A DNA stretch of 38,581 nucleotides from CAG-877 sp963660495 (GTDB lineage Bacteria; Bacillota_I; Bacilli_A; RF39; UBA660): positions 1 through 38,581 of the forward strand of contig CAVKYO010000053.1 in assembly GCA_963660495.1 (NCBI GenBank), written 5' to 3'. The position numbers and the translations under genes are program-made. The notes under the pieces are model-generated. The model was not told the origin of the DNA, made no database searches, and was given only the letters and a program-made list of their open reading frames with translations. This document shows, piece by piece, positions 31,501 through 38,581 of the stretch; the first letter of the stretch is position 1; every line of letters begins with the position of its first letter.

Positions 31501-32523
31501 TTGAATATATATGGATTAACATTAGAAATGTTAGAAGAATACTTTGTCAATGAACTTGGTTCTAAGAAGTTTCATGCTGATCAGTTGTTTTCTTGGCTAT
31601 ATGAAAAGAGAATTCATGATTATAGTGAAATAACTAATATAAAGAAAGAGTTATTAGATAGAGTTTCTAAAGAATATAGTATTAATAGATTAAAAATAGT
31701 TAATGTTGAAAAAGATACAGATGTTTGTAAATATTTATTTGAACTTAATGATGGAGAACATATTGAAGCTGTTTTAATGAGACATGACTATGGTAATAGC
31801 GTATGTGTTTCTTCTGAAGTTGGTTGTAACATGGGATGTAGATTTTGTGAGTCTGGTAGAAGAAAAAAAGTTAGAAATCTAGAAACATATGAAATGGTGT
31901 TACAACTATTAATGATTGAAGAAGAGTTAGGAGAAAGAATTAGTCATGTTGTTGTGATGGGTATAGGAGAACCTTTTGATAACTATGATAATTTAGTTAG
32001 ATTTTTAAGAATAATAAATCATCCTAAAGGAATGGCAATTGGTGCTAGACATATTACAGTTTCTACTTGTGGAATAGTTCCTAAAATAAAAGAGTTTAGT
32101 GAATTAGATTTACAGTTTAACTTGGCAGTTAGTTTACATGCTCCTAATAATGAAATTAGAGATAAGATTATGCCGGTAAATAAGGCTTATCCTTTAGATG
32201 TACTTATACCTGCTTTAAGGGAATATTATAATAAGACTAATAGAAGAATTACCTTTGAATACGTATTATTAGAGGGAATTAATGATAGTGTAGAATGTGC
32301 AATAGAATTGAGTAATTTAGTTAAAGGAATGAATTGTTATATTAATCTTATTCCTTATAATGAGACAAATAATTTGAATTTTAAGAGAACTAGTACTGTT
32401 CAAATTATGAAATTCTATGATATACTTAAGAAAAATAATATTAGTGTAACAATTAGAAAAGAATTTGGTGGTAAAATAAGTGCTGCTTGTGGACAACTTA
32501 GAAGTAAGAAGGAGGAAGTATGA
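31501..32523 (+). CDS. rlmN: Dual-specificity 23S rRNA/tRNA adenine-C2 methyltransferase
   Basis: RlmN is a radical-SAM enzyme that methylates C2 of A2503 in 23S rRNA and A37 in some tRNAs. CNMGCRFC supplies the cluster Cys109/113/116, and the C-terminal AACGQL carries the Cys of the methyl-transfer intermediate. FHADQLFSWLYEK is the conserved N-terminal segment. The 340-aa length is usual. The start is TTG 31501 behind AGGTGAT; no ATG fits better. Its stop overlaps the prpC start (ATGA), as in the Bacillus operon. Confidence 0.97.
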   Translation: MNIYGLTLEMLEEYFVNELGSKKFHADQLFSWLYEKRIHDYSEITNIKKELLDRVSKEYSINRLKIVNVEKDTDVCKYLFELNDGEHIEAVLMRHDYGNSVCVSSEVGCNMGCRFCESGRRKKVRNLETYEMVLQLLMIEEELGERISHVVVMGIGEPFDNYDNLVRFLRIINHPKGMAIGARHITVSTCGIVPKIKEFSELDLQFNLAVSLHAPNNEIRDKIMPVNKAYPLDVLIPALREYYNKTNRRITFEYVLLEGINDSVECAIELSNLVKGMNCYINLIPYNETNNLNFKRTSTVQIMKFYDILKKNNISVTIRKEFGGKISAACGQLRSKKEEV

Positions 32524-33269
32524 GATCATTTTATTTAACTGATGCCGGTAAAGTAAGAGACCATAATGAAGATAGTGTTATTATTATTAAAAATAGTGAT
32601 AATGAATACTTAATGGCTATTGCTGATGGAATGGGTGGACATTCTGCTGGAGAAGTTGCTAGTTCAATAGCTATAGGTTATTTAGGAAAACATTTTAAAG
32701 AGACATTTATTCATTTAAATAAAGTTAGTGCTATAAATTGGATAAGGGATGCTGTTGATGAAATTAATACTTTAATATTTCAACATGAAAAGACTCATCC
32801 AGAGAGTAAAGGTATGGGTACAACATTAGTACTTGCAGTTTATACTAAAGATTACTTATTGTTCGGTAATGTAGGAGATTCTTCTGGATTTGTATTAAAA
32901 GATGATGAATTAAGAAAAGTTACTTATGATCATACTTTAGTTAATTTATTAGTTAGTGCAGGAGAACTTACAAAAGAAGAAGCTAGTAGTCATCCAAAGA
33001 AAAATGTTTTGATGAAAGCTTTAGGAGCTGCATTAAATGTAGATGTTGATATATTTGAATGTGATATGAATATGAATATTAGAGAAGTTCTATTATGTAG
33101 TGATGGACTTACTAATATGTTAGATAAAGAACAAATTGAGAAAGTATTACTTGGTGAAGGTAGTGTAGAGGATAAGGTAGAAAAATTGATTAAAAAAGCG
33201 AATAATCGTGGGGGTACAGATAATATTTCGGTTGCTTATTTGACTTTAGAAGAAGAAGGTGACAAATAG
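32520..33269 (+). CDS. prpC: PP2C-family protein phosphatase
   Basis: The 249-aa phosphatase removes phosphate from Ser/Thr sites set by PrkC. Metal-binding motifs are present: NEDSV near the start, ADGMGGHSAGEVAS, GDSSGF, CSDGLTNM and GGTDNIS. It overlaps rlmN by four bases and prkC by one, so the kinase/phosphatase pair is translated from one message. Length matches B. subtilis PrpC. Confidence 0.97.
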   Translation: MRSFYLTDAGKVRDHNEDSVIIIKNSDNEYLMAIADGMGGHSAGEVASSIAIGYLGKHFKETFIHLNKVSAINWIRDAVDEINTLIFQHEKTHPESKGMGTTLVLAVYTKDYLLFGNVGDSSGFVLKDDELRKVTYDHTLVNLLVSAGELTKEEASSHPKKNVLMKALGAALNVDVDIFECDMNMNIREVLLCSDGLTNMLDKEQIEKVLLGEGSVEDKVEKLIKKANNRGGTDNISVAYLTLEEEGDK

Positions 33270-35068
33270 TGATTACGAAAGGGCAAAAGATTAATGATCG
33301 TTATGAAATAATTAGATCAATTGGCGAAGGTGGTATGGCCAATGTTTATCTTGGCTATGATACGATACTAGATAGAAATGTTGCGATAAAGGTATTGCGT
33401 GGAGATTTATCTAATGATGAAAAGTTTGTTAGAAGATTTCAAAGAGAAGCATTATCAGCTTCATCACTTGCTCATCCTAATATTGTTGAGATGTATGATG
33501 TTGGTGAAGATAATGGACTTTACTATATAGTAATGGAATATATTGAAGGTAAGACTTTAAAACAATTGTTGAAGAAGAGAGGTACTCTTACTTTGTCTGA
33601 GGCAATTGATATTATGTTACAACTTACAGATGGTATGGCTCATGCACATGATTCTTATATAATACATAGAGATTTAAAACCTCAAAATATTATGATTAAA
33701 GATGATGGTCAAATCAAAATAACAGATTTTGGTATTGCGATGGCTCTTAATTCAACACAATTAACTCAGACTAATTCTGTTATGGGTAGTGTTCATTATT
33801 TGCCACCAGAACAAGCTTCTGGAAAAGGATGTACAATTAAGAGTGATATTTATTCTATGGGTATTATCTTTTATGAGTTATTGTCAGGAAGTTTACCATT
33901 TAGAGGAGATAACGCTGTTGAAATAGCTTTAAAACATATGAGAGATCCTTTACCTAGTTTAAGAGAAGATAATCCAGCTATTCCACAAAGTATAGAAAAT
34001 ATTATTAGAAAAGCAACAGCTAAGAATCCAAAGAATAGATATGAAGACGCTAGAAGTATGCATGAAGATTTATTGACTGCGTTAGATGATGATAGAATGG
34101 ATGAAGCGGTTTATCAATATAAATATCCAGAGCATGAAACTGACAATACAAAACGTATTAAGAAGTTAGAAAATATGGATGAGAAAAAAGTAGAAGATAA
34201 AGAATCCGATGATGAAGAAAATGAAGATACAGAAAAAGTTGCTAAAAAGATTGAAAATGAAGACTTTGAAGATAAAAAAAGTAATCGTATCATAATCATT
34301 TTAGCAGTTATTTTTGGAGTACTTGTTTTAGCGTTACTTACAGTTTTCTTTATAATACCAGCTTTTTCTAATGAGAAACCAGTAACTGTTCCAGAATGTG
34401 AAGGAGAAAAGGTAAGTACTTGTGAGAAAAAACTACAAGCTTTAGGTTTAGAAGTTAATACTAAAATAGAAACAGAAGCTTCTTCAGAAATAGAAAAGAA
34501 TAGAGTAATAAGAACTGATCCAGAGGAAGGTAGAAGTGTTAAACCTGGTACAGTAGTAACTATTTATAAATCTATTGGAGAAGAAGTATATGAAATAGAA
34601 GATTATACAGGTAAGAATTATATTGAAGTACAAACTATATTAGAGACTAATTATGGTTTAAATGTTACAGTTGAGAAAAAAGAACCAACTGATTCTGATA
34701 AAGAATATGATGAACAAGAAATCATTGGGCAGTCTTTAGCAGTAGGTTCAGAAGTTAAGAAGGGTGACTCAATAATACTATATATTCCTGATATAGTTGA
34801 TACATTCCCAGACATGGTTAGTGAAGGATGGTCATTAGAAGATGCTGAAGCTTTCTGTGAAAAATATAATTTAGTTTTAAAAAAGAAATATGAAGTTACT
34901 TCAATTTATTCTCCAGGTAAAATAATAGGACAGTCTAGAGCTGCTGGTAGTCCTATATATGAGGGAAGAACTTTAGAAGTTACAATTGCTTCTGAGCCAG
35001 AAAGTTCTAGTAGTACAACTGATAAAGATAAAGAAAAAGATACAGAAAAAACAGATTCAAATAGTTAG
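33269..35068 (+). CDS. prkC: PASTA-domain Ser/Thr protein kinase
   Basis: The 599-aa kinase senses muropeptides or lipid II through external PASTA domains and phosphorylates wall-synthesis and regulatory proteins. The kinase domain (about 12-272) has the Gly loop GEGGMANVY, Lys41, HRDLKPQN with Asp135, and DFG at 153-155. An acidic juxtamembrane stretch (about 300-340) leads to one membrane helix (about 342-368). Three PASTA units follow, and the tail is Ser/Thr/Lys-rich. B. subtilis PrkC also has three PASTA domains. The start is GTG 33269, overlapping the prpC stop, with AAGGTGA at good distance. In spore formers PrkC also triggers germination, notable beside cotE and spoVS. Confidence 0.97.
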   Translation: MITKGQKINDRYEIIRSIGEGGMANVYLGYDTILDRNVAIKVLRGDLSNDEKFVRRFQREALSASSLAHPNIVEMYDVGEDNGLYYIVMEYIEGKTLKQLLKKRGTLTLSEAIDIMLQLTDGMAHAHDSYIIHRDLKPQNIMIKDDGQIKITDFGIAMALNSTQLTQTNSVMGSVHYLPPEQASGKGCTIKSDIYSMGIIFYELLSGSLPFRGDNAVEIALKHMRDPLPSLREDNPAIPQSIENIIRKATAKNPKNRYEDARSMHEDLLTALDDDRMDEAVYQYKYPEHETDNTKRIKKLENMDEKKVEDKESDDEENEDTEKVAKKIENEDFEDKKSNRIIIILAVIFGVLVLALLTVFFIIPAFSNEKPVTVPECEGEKVSTCEKKLQALGLEVNTKIETEASSEIEKNRVIRTDPEEGRSVKPGTVVTIYKSIGEEVYEIEDYTGKNYIEVQTILETNYGLNVTVEKKEPTDSDKEYDEQEIIGQSLAVGSEVKKGDSIILYIPDIVDTFPDMVSEGWSLEDAEAFCEKYNLVLKKKYEVTSIYSPGKIIGQSRAAGSPIYEGRTLEVTIASEPESSSSTTDKDKEKDTEKTDSNS

Positions 35069-35079
35069 GTGTTGATTTT

Positions 35080-35913
35080 ATGCAAGGACAAATAATTAAA
35101 ATAGTTTCAGATTTACATTATGTTAGTTGTAATGATGAAGTTTATCCTTGTAAATGTAGAGGTATATTTAGAAAAGAGCATATTACACCCGTAGTTGGTG
35201 ACTATGTTCTTTTCAGTATAGAAAAAAAATTAGTTGAAGAAATATTACCAAGGAAAAACGAATTTGAAAGACCTAAAGTTAGTAATATTGATCAAGCCTT
35301 TATAGTTACAAGTTTAGTTAATCCGAATTTTTCTTTAAATCTATTGGATAAAATGTTAGTACTTATGGAATTGCATAATGTGGAAGCTATTATTTGTATT
35401 ACAAAAGAAGATTTAGTTTCAGAAATAGAACTAGATAAAATTAGGAAAACTTTAAAGTATTATAAAAGTTTAGGTTATGAAGTTGTTTCTAATCAAGAAA
35501 TAGATAAGATTAAGGCTTTAATTAAAGGAAAAACTAGTGTTTTTACAGGACAAACTGGTGCGGGAAAAAGTACTTTGTTAAATAAACTTAATCCTAATTG
35601 GAACTTAGAGACAGGAGAAGTTTCATTGGCGTTAGGTCGTGGTAGACATACGACAAGAGTTGTTGAACTATTTTCTTTATTTGATGGTAAAGTTATGGAT
35701 ACACCTGGATTTTCAGCATTAGATTTTAATAAATATAGTAAAGAAGAAATAAGGGATGCTTTTATTGAATTTTCTATGTATCCTTGTCCTTTTAAAGACT
35801 GTATGCATACAAAAGAAAAAGAATGTATAGTAAAACAGGAAGTTATTTCTAATAATATATTAGATAGTAGATATACTAATTATTTAAATTTTATAAGGGA
35901 GGATAAGAAATGA
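35080..35913 (+). CDS. rsgA: Ribosome small-subunit-dependent GTPase A
   Basis: RsgA (CpgA) checks late 30S maturation. The 277-aa protein has an N-terminal OB fold and a circularly permuted GTPase in which G4 (TKED, 108-111) comes before the P-loop GQTGAGKS (157-164) and DTPG (207-210). The zinc site is Cys236, Cys241, His243 and Cys249 (CPFKDCMH). It follows prkC by 11 bp with a ribosome site over the prkC stop, and overlaps rpe by four bases. In B. subtilis CpgA is a PrkC substrate, consistent with the linkage. Confidence 0.96.
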   Translation: MQGQIIKIVSDLHYVSCNDEVYPCKCRGIFRKEHITPVVGDYVLFSIEKKLVEEILPRKNEFERPKVSNIDQAFIVTSLVNPNFSLNLLDKMLVLMELHNVEAIICITKEDLVSEIELDKIRKTLKYYKSLGYEVVSNQEIDKIKALIKGKTSVFTGQTGAGKSTLLNKLNPNWNLETGEVSLALGRGRHTTRVVELFSLFDGKVMDTPGFSALDFNKYSKEEIRDAFIEFSMYPCPFKDCMHTKEKECIVKQEVISNNILDSRYTNYLNFIREDKK

Positions 35914-36536
35914 AAGTAAGTGCTTCGTTTTTAAGTTGTAAAGACTTGATTAAAGATTTAGTTAAATTAAATGAGACTGATGTTGATTATATTCATGTTG
36001 ATATTATGGATGGGAAGTTTGTAAAGAATAAGACTATGCCATTTAGTGAGATGAGAAATATTTATAAATATACTTCTAAGAGATTAGATGTTCATTTAAT
36101 GGTAGAGAATCCAAGTAAATATATTCCTTTATATGCAGAGCTTAATACAGAATATATAACTTTTCATGTCGAAGTTGATCAAAATATTGAGGAGTGTTTA
36201 GAGCTTATTCGTAAATATTCTATTAAGGCAGGGTTAGCAATAAAACCCGATACTAAAGTAAGTGAATTAGTTCCATATTTGCCGTATATGGATTTGGTTT
36301 TAATTATGAGTGTTGAACCGGGTAAAGGTGGACAAGAGTTTATTGTTGATACAAGTAATAAGATAAAAGAAGTTAGAGCTTTACTTGATGCATATAATTC
36401 TAAGGCTGTTATTAATATAGATGGTGGAGTTAATGATAAGAGTAGAAGTTTATGTGATGGTGTTGATATAGTTACTTCTGGGAGTTATATCGTAAGAAGT
36501 GATGATTTTCAAGAAAAAATAAATAGTTTAAGATAG
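35910..36536 (+). CDS. rpe: Ribulose-phosphate 3-epimerase
   Basis: The 208-aa TIM-barrel enzyme interconverts ribulose 5-phosphate and xylulose 5-phosphate. HVDIMDGKFVKN carries the metal/catalytic Asp34; the loop HLMVENP and the phosphate-binding MSVEPGKGGQEF follow; NIDGGVN holds the second catalytic Asp. It overlaps rsgA by four bases and ends in a terminator, closing the rlmN-to-rpe unit. It is slightly shorter than usual. thiN, next in Bacillus, is missing. Confidence 0.95.
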   Translation: MKVSASFLSCKDLIKDLVKLNETDVDYIHVDIMDGKFVKNKTMPFSEMRNIYKYTSKRLDVHLMVENPSKYIPLYAELNTEYITFHVEVDQNIEECLELIRKYSIKAGLAIKPDTKVSELVPYLPYMDLVLIMSVEPGKGGQEFIVDTSNKIKEVRALLDAYNSKAVINIDGGVNDKSRSLCDGVDIVTSGSYIVRSDDFQEKINSLR

Positions 36537-36560
36537 TACCTTATATGGTACTTTTATTTT
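36534..36560 (+). terminator. rpe terminator
   Basis: AGTACC (36535-36540) pairs with GGTACT (36547-36552) around TTATAT, followed by T-rich sequence. It overlaps the rpe stop. Confidence 0.85.
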
Positions 36561-36626
36561 ATTTTTTTAGTATGGAAAGTCATTTTATTATGTGTTATAA
36601 TTAAGAAAATAGGAGGCTGGTTAGTG

Positions 36627-37628
36627 ATGAATAATAATGTTAATCCTAATGAAAATTTGAATCAAAATAATAATGTTAATACTGGTAATCCTTCAACTAG
36701 TAATGTTAATAATAATACTGTACAAAGTAATAACACAGTAGAAAGAATGAATGTTAAAAGTAGTTCTGTAATGGGAGAAATGTCTACTGGTACTGTTACT
36801 AATAATAGTATTAATACTAATAGTAATGCTAATGCTACTTCAGTTAGTACTGAAACTGTTAAAACTGAGCAACCTGTTAATACTAATACTAATACTAATA
36901 CTAATACTAATACTAATACTAGTAATGAGAATACTACTAAACAAGATGAAAGATTTAGTTTATTTAAAACTGAAGAAAAAAATACTACTCCTGTTATTAT
37001 GTCTAAACAAATGGCTGATAAATTGGAGTCAGAAAGAAGAAAAGAAAGAGAAGAAAAAGAAAAATATGAGTTTAAACCAGTTAGTAAATTTAAATATTTT
37101 TTAATGATTGTTTTCTTTATATTTATGTTTGCTTTAATTTATTTTTTACCTGATATAACAAATTATATAAATATTCAGAAAGATTTAAAAGAACAAGAAA
37201 ATGCTCCAGCTATTACAACTGGGTTATTAACTTGTAAGTTAGAAAGAACTACAGATGCTTTTAATGTTAATTATACTGCTCAATTTGGTTTTACTGATAG
37301 TAAGTTAAATAAACTTTCTTATGTAATTTCTTATGAAGGAGATTCAGTTTTAGATAGTGATAAGTTAGATGAACTTACAAATAAATGTAAATTACTTAGC
37401 AATGGAGTTAGTTCTTTAGCAGGTGTAAATATAGATTGTAGTAGAACTGATAGTACTTTTGTTGAGACACAGAATTTTACTTATTCATTGATTGATAAAG
37501 AAAGTATTAATTCTGCATATATAGAAGCTGGTGGAGTTTATCCAGAGTTTGATAATGAACAAGATATAGATATGATTGAAAAAAATATGAGTGCCTCTGG
37601 TTATAAGTGTGAAAGAACAGCTTCATAA
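36627..37628 (+). CDS. Asn/Thr-rich single-pass membrane protein
   Basis: The first 110 residues are almost only Asn, Thr, Val and Ser and include seven Asn-Thr pairs in a row. A charged linker (ERRKEREEKEKYEFK) precedes one membrane helix (about 157-176). The external C-terminal domain (about 190-333) has strand-rich sequence and four Cys (LLTCKLERT near its start, YKCERTAS at the end), loosely like YehR/DUF1307-type lipoprotein domains. The basic linker puts the Thr-rich part in the cytosol, where the kinase of the preceding operon works. AGGAGG (36611-36616) is 10 bases from ATG 36627 and 7 from an in-frame GTG 36624; either start is possible. The function is unknown. Confidence 0.7.
   Translation: MNNNVNPNENLNQNNNVNTGNPSTSNVNNNTVQSNNTVERMNVKSSSVMGEMSTGTVTNNSINTNSNANATSVSTETVKTEQPVNTNTNTNTNTNTNTSNENTTKQDERFSLFKTEEKNTTPVIMSKQMADKLESERRKEREEKEKYEFKPVSKFKYFLMIVFFIFMFALIYFLPDITNYINIQKDLKEQENAPAITTGLLTCKLERTTDAFNVNYTAQFGFTDSKLNKLSYVISYEGDSVLDSDKLDELTNKCKLLSNGVSSLAGVNIDCSRTDSTFVETQNFTYSLIDKESINSAYIEAGGVYPEFDNEQDIDMIEKNMSASGYKCERTAS
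36879..36920 (+). repeat. In-frame hexanucleotide repeat (AATACT)7
   Basis: Seven perfect copies of AATACT encode Asn-Thr pairs in the membrane protein above. Gain or loss of units would change length without shifting frame. Confidence 0.95.
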
Positions 37629-37639
37629 TTGCCAATATA

Positions 37640-37666
37640 TGTAAAGTGTTGTAAACTCTTTGTAAA
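37640..37666 (+). promoter_or_regulatory. WalR (YycF)-type binding site upstream of the 3D-domain gene
   Basis: TGTAAA (37650-37655), five bases, TGTAAA (37661-37666) exactly fits the WalR box TGTWAH-N5-TGTWAH. A further TGTAAA lies at 37640-37645, one helical turn upstream. TATCTT at 37672-37677 is a possible -10 just downstream, placing the box at the -35 region, as in WalR-activated promoters. TGTAAATA (37661) also forms an inverted repeat with TATTTACA (37680-37687). Confidence 0.65.
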
Positions 37667-37698
37667 TATGTTATCTTTGTATTTACAGGGAGTTTTTT

Positions 37699-38232
37699 AT
37701 GAAAAGTTATAAATACGTTATTTTTTGCTTAATAGCTTTATTAATAATGACTTATATAGATGTTGATAAAAAAGATGTCTATAAAGAGTATGTATATGCT
37801 TCTAATGAAATAATTATAGATGATGAATTAGATGATGATGTTGAAGAAATATTTGATAATAGTGATGATGAAGTAGTTGATGATGTATTAGAAATTCAAC
37901 TTGGTAAATTATCTAGATATGGACCTGACTGTTATTTATGTACTGGTTATTTAGCATATGGTCTTTATGTTGGATCTGGTACAATTTACTATAATGATAA
38001 TTATTATGGAAATGTTAGAATACTAGCAGGAGATAAGTCTTATCCTTTTGGAACTATTGTTAGGGTTAGTTATGATATGGATTCTTTTTTAGGAATTGTA
38101 TTGGATAGAGGAGGTTCGATAGGTTTTAATGGCAAAGCGTTATTTGATTTACTTTATCCTAATGAATATTTAGCTAATAAAGATGGAGTCAATTATAATA
38201 CTAAATTTGAAATACTTAGATATGGATTTTAG
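37699..38232 (+). CDS. Secreted or anchored 3D-domain cell-wall enzyme (YocH/YabE-type)
   Basis: The 177-aa protein has an N-terminal membrane segment or signal peptide (about 5-20), a very acidic spacer (38-66, EIIIDDELDDDVEEI) and a 3D (double-psi beta-barrel) domain from about 70 to the end. YGPDCYLCTGYLAYG, then VRILAGD (Asp112), SYPFGTIVRVS and GIVLDRGGSIG (Asp136) follow the pattern of lytic-transglycosylase-like 3D domains in YocH, YabE and RlpA relatives. The expected role is peptidoglycan cleavage or turnover outside the cell. Cys78/Cys81 could form a disulfide. AGGGAG lies before ATG 37699. The upstream WalR-type box matches the known control of yocH in B. subtilis. Confidence 0.85.
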   Translation: MKSYKYVIFCLIALLIMTYIDVDKKDVYKEYVYASNEIIIDDELDDDVEEIFDNSDDEVVDDVLEIQLGKLSRYGPDCYLCTGYLAYGLYVGSGTIYYNDNYYGNVRILAGDKSYPFGTIVRVSYDMDSFLGIVLDRGGSIGFNGKALFDLLYPNEYLANKDGVNYNTKFEILRYGF

Positions 38233-38270
38233 TATTGATTAACAATTAAGTTTATTATAAAATTAAAGGT

Positions 38271-38297
38271 GAAGTAGTAATTTACTTCTTTTATTAT
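38271..38297 (+). terminator. Terminator after the 3D-domain gene
   Basis: GAAGTA (38271-38276) pairs with TACTTC (38283-38288), followed by TTTTATTATT. Confidence 0.7.
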
Positions 38298-38319
38298 TCG
38301 GTCACTTTTCGGTCACTTT
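38298..38319 (+). repeat. Tandem 11-bp duplication (TCGGTCACTTT x2)
   Basis: Two exact abutting copies at 38298-38308 and 38309-38319 in the gene-free tail, in a stretch locally richer in G and C than its surroundings. Confidence 0.9.
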
Positions 38320-38581
38320 AACTTTGATTTTATTACTATTTTAAAAAAAACGCTAATAACAATTAAGTTCGTTATATTTTTATTTTGCTGGGAAAACACA
38401 CGGAAATTACTTGGAAAATACTAAAACATAACAAAAAAATGATAATAGGTTCAGGTCACGTGCTTCAGCCTGTAAATTCTTGAAGAATTTAGAGCAATTT
38501 ACCGTTTTTAATAATTGGTGATATAATCTTGAATTTGACAGTTTTAAATGGTCAAAACCTCCCAAGCCCTTATTTTTTAAG

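Larger units (their letters stand above)
38233..38581. other. Gene-free tail with direct repeats and palindromes
   Basis: No ORF with a ribosome site is seen in about 350 bp. A 20-nt direct repeat occurs at 38240-38259 and 38357-38376 (18/20 identical; core TAACAATTAAGTT). From 38450 base composition changes: CACGTG is followed by the palindrome TAAATTCTT-G-AAGAATTTA (38473-38491), which competes with GTAAATT (38472) / AATTTAC (38496). TATAAT at 38522-38527 may be a promoter for a gene beyond the edge. Confidence 0.6.

Noticed and set aside
36826..37104. 92-aa Leu/Ile-rich frame
   Set aside because: Out-of-frame reading of the AATACT repeat region.

Overview
This is a very AT-rich, gene-dense chromosomal window from a low-GC Gram-positive bacterium. 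TGG encodes Trp and TGA ends several genes, so the standard bacterial code applies. Gene content and order point to Bacilli: the window compresses the Bacillus subtilis neighbourhoods spoVS / miaB-ricA-cotE / rpsP-khpA / uppS-cdsA-rseP / priA-fmt-rlmN-prpC-prkC-rsgA-rpe into under 30 kb. Together with the extreme AT bias this suggests an uncultured, genome-reduced, host-associated Bacilli lineage (Erysipelotrichia/RF39-like). That placement is inference. Every gene I can support lies on the + strand.

Layout. (1) 1-2600 is a mobile-element remnant: the C-terminal end of a large serine recombinase, an AlbA_2/ATPase-type regulator, a helically phased array of five TGTTCAGT repeats, and a replication-initiator-like HTH gene with a frameshift in an A7 tract and an in-frame TGA. 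(2) 2600-5700 holds a thioredoxin-like lipoprotein flanked by two near-identical hairpins, and a YfhO-family membrane protein. (3) 5700-8120 is a second scar: a C-terminally short serine recombinase, a small pyrophosphatase-like gene, an unknown gene, and a 5'-truncated D-Ala-D-Ala carboxypeptidase (DacA) remnant. (4) 8160-10760 holds an SGNH hydrolase, spoVS and a zinc-ribbon membrane protein. (5) 10760-12360 is a promoter, serine T-box riboswitch and serS. (6) 12380-16900 is a four-gene module resembling B. subtilis YdjGHI (SPFH protein, two zinc-ribbon membrane proteins, TPM-domain protein). (7) 16960-21070 holds an ankyrin-repeat protein, miaB-ricA, cotE and a methyltransferase-like gene. 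(8) 21080-26020 is rpsP-khpA, then uppS-cdsA-rseP running into a low-complexity membrane protein coupled to a class B sortase. (9) 26075-36540 is priA, two unknown membrane proteins, fmt, an unknown, rlmN-prpC-prkC and rsgA-rpe. (10) 36600-38581 holds an Asn/Thr-rich membrane protein, a 3D-domain cell-wall enzyme behind a WalR-type box, and a gene-free tail with repeats.

Together the genes cover translation (serS, fmt, rpsP, miaB, rlmN, rsgA), envelope biogenesis and surveillance (uppS, cdsA, rseP, sortase, PASTA kinase/phosphatase, YdjGHI-like complex, WalR-type target, YfhO) and two sporulation-linked proteins (SpoVS, CotE). No tRNA, rRNA or CRISPR array was recognised. Most units end in clear hairpin/T-tract terminators, several overlapping the stop codon, and many start behind TATAAT boxes.
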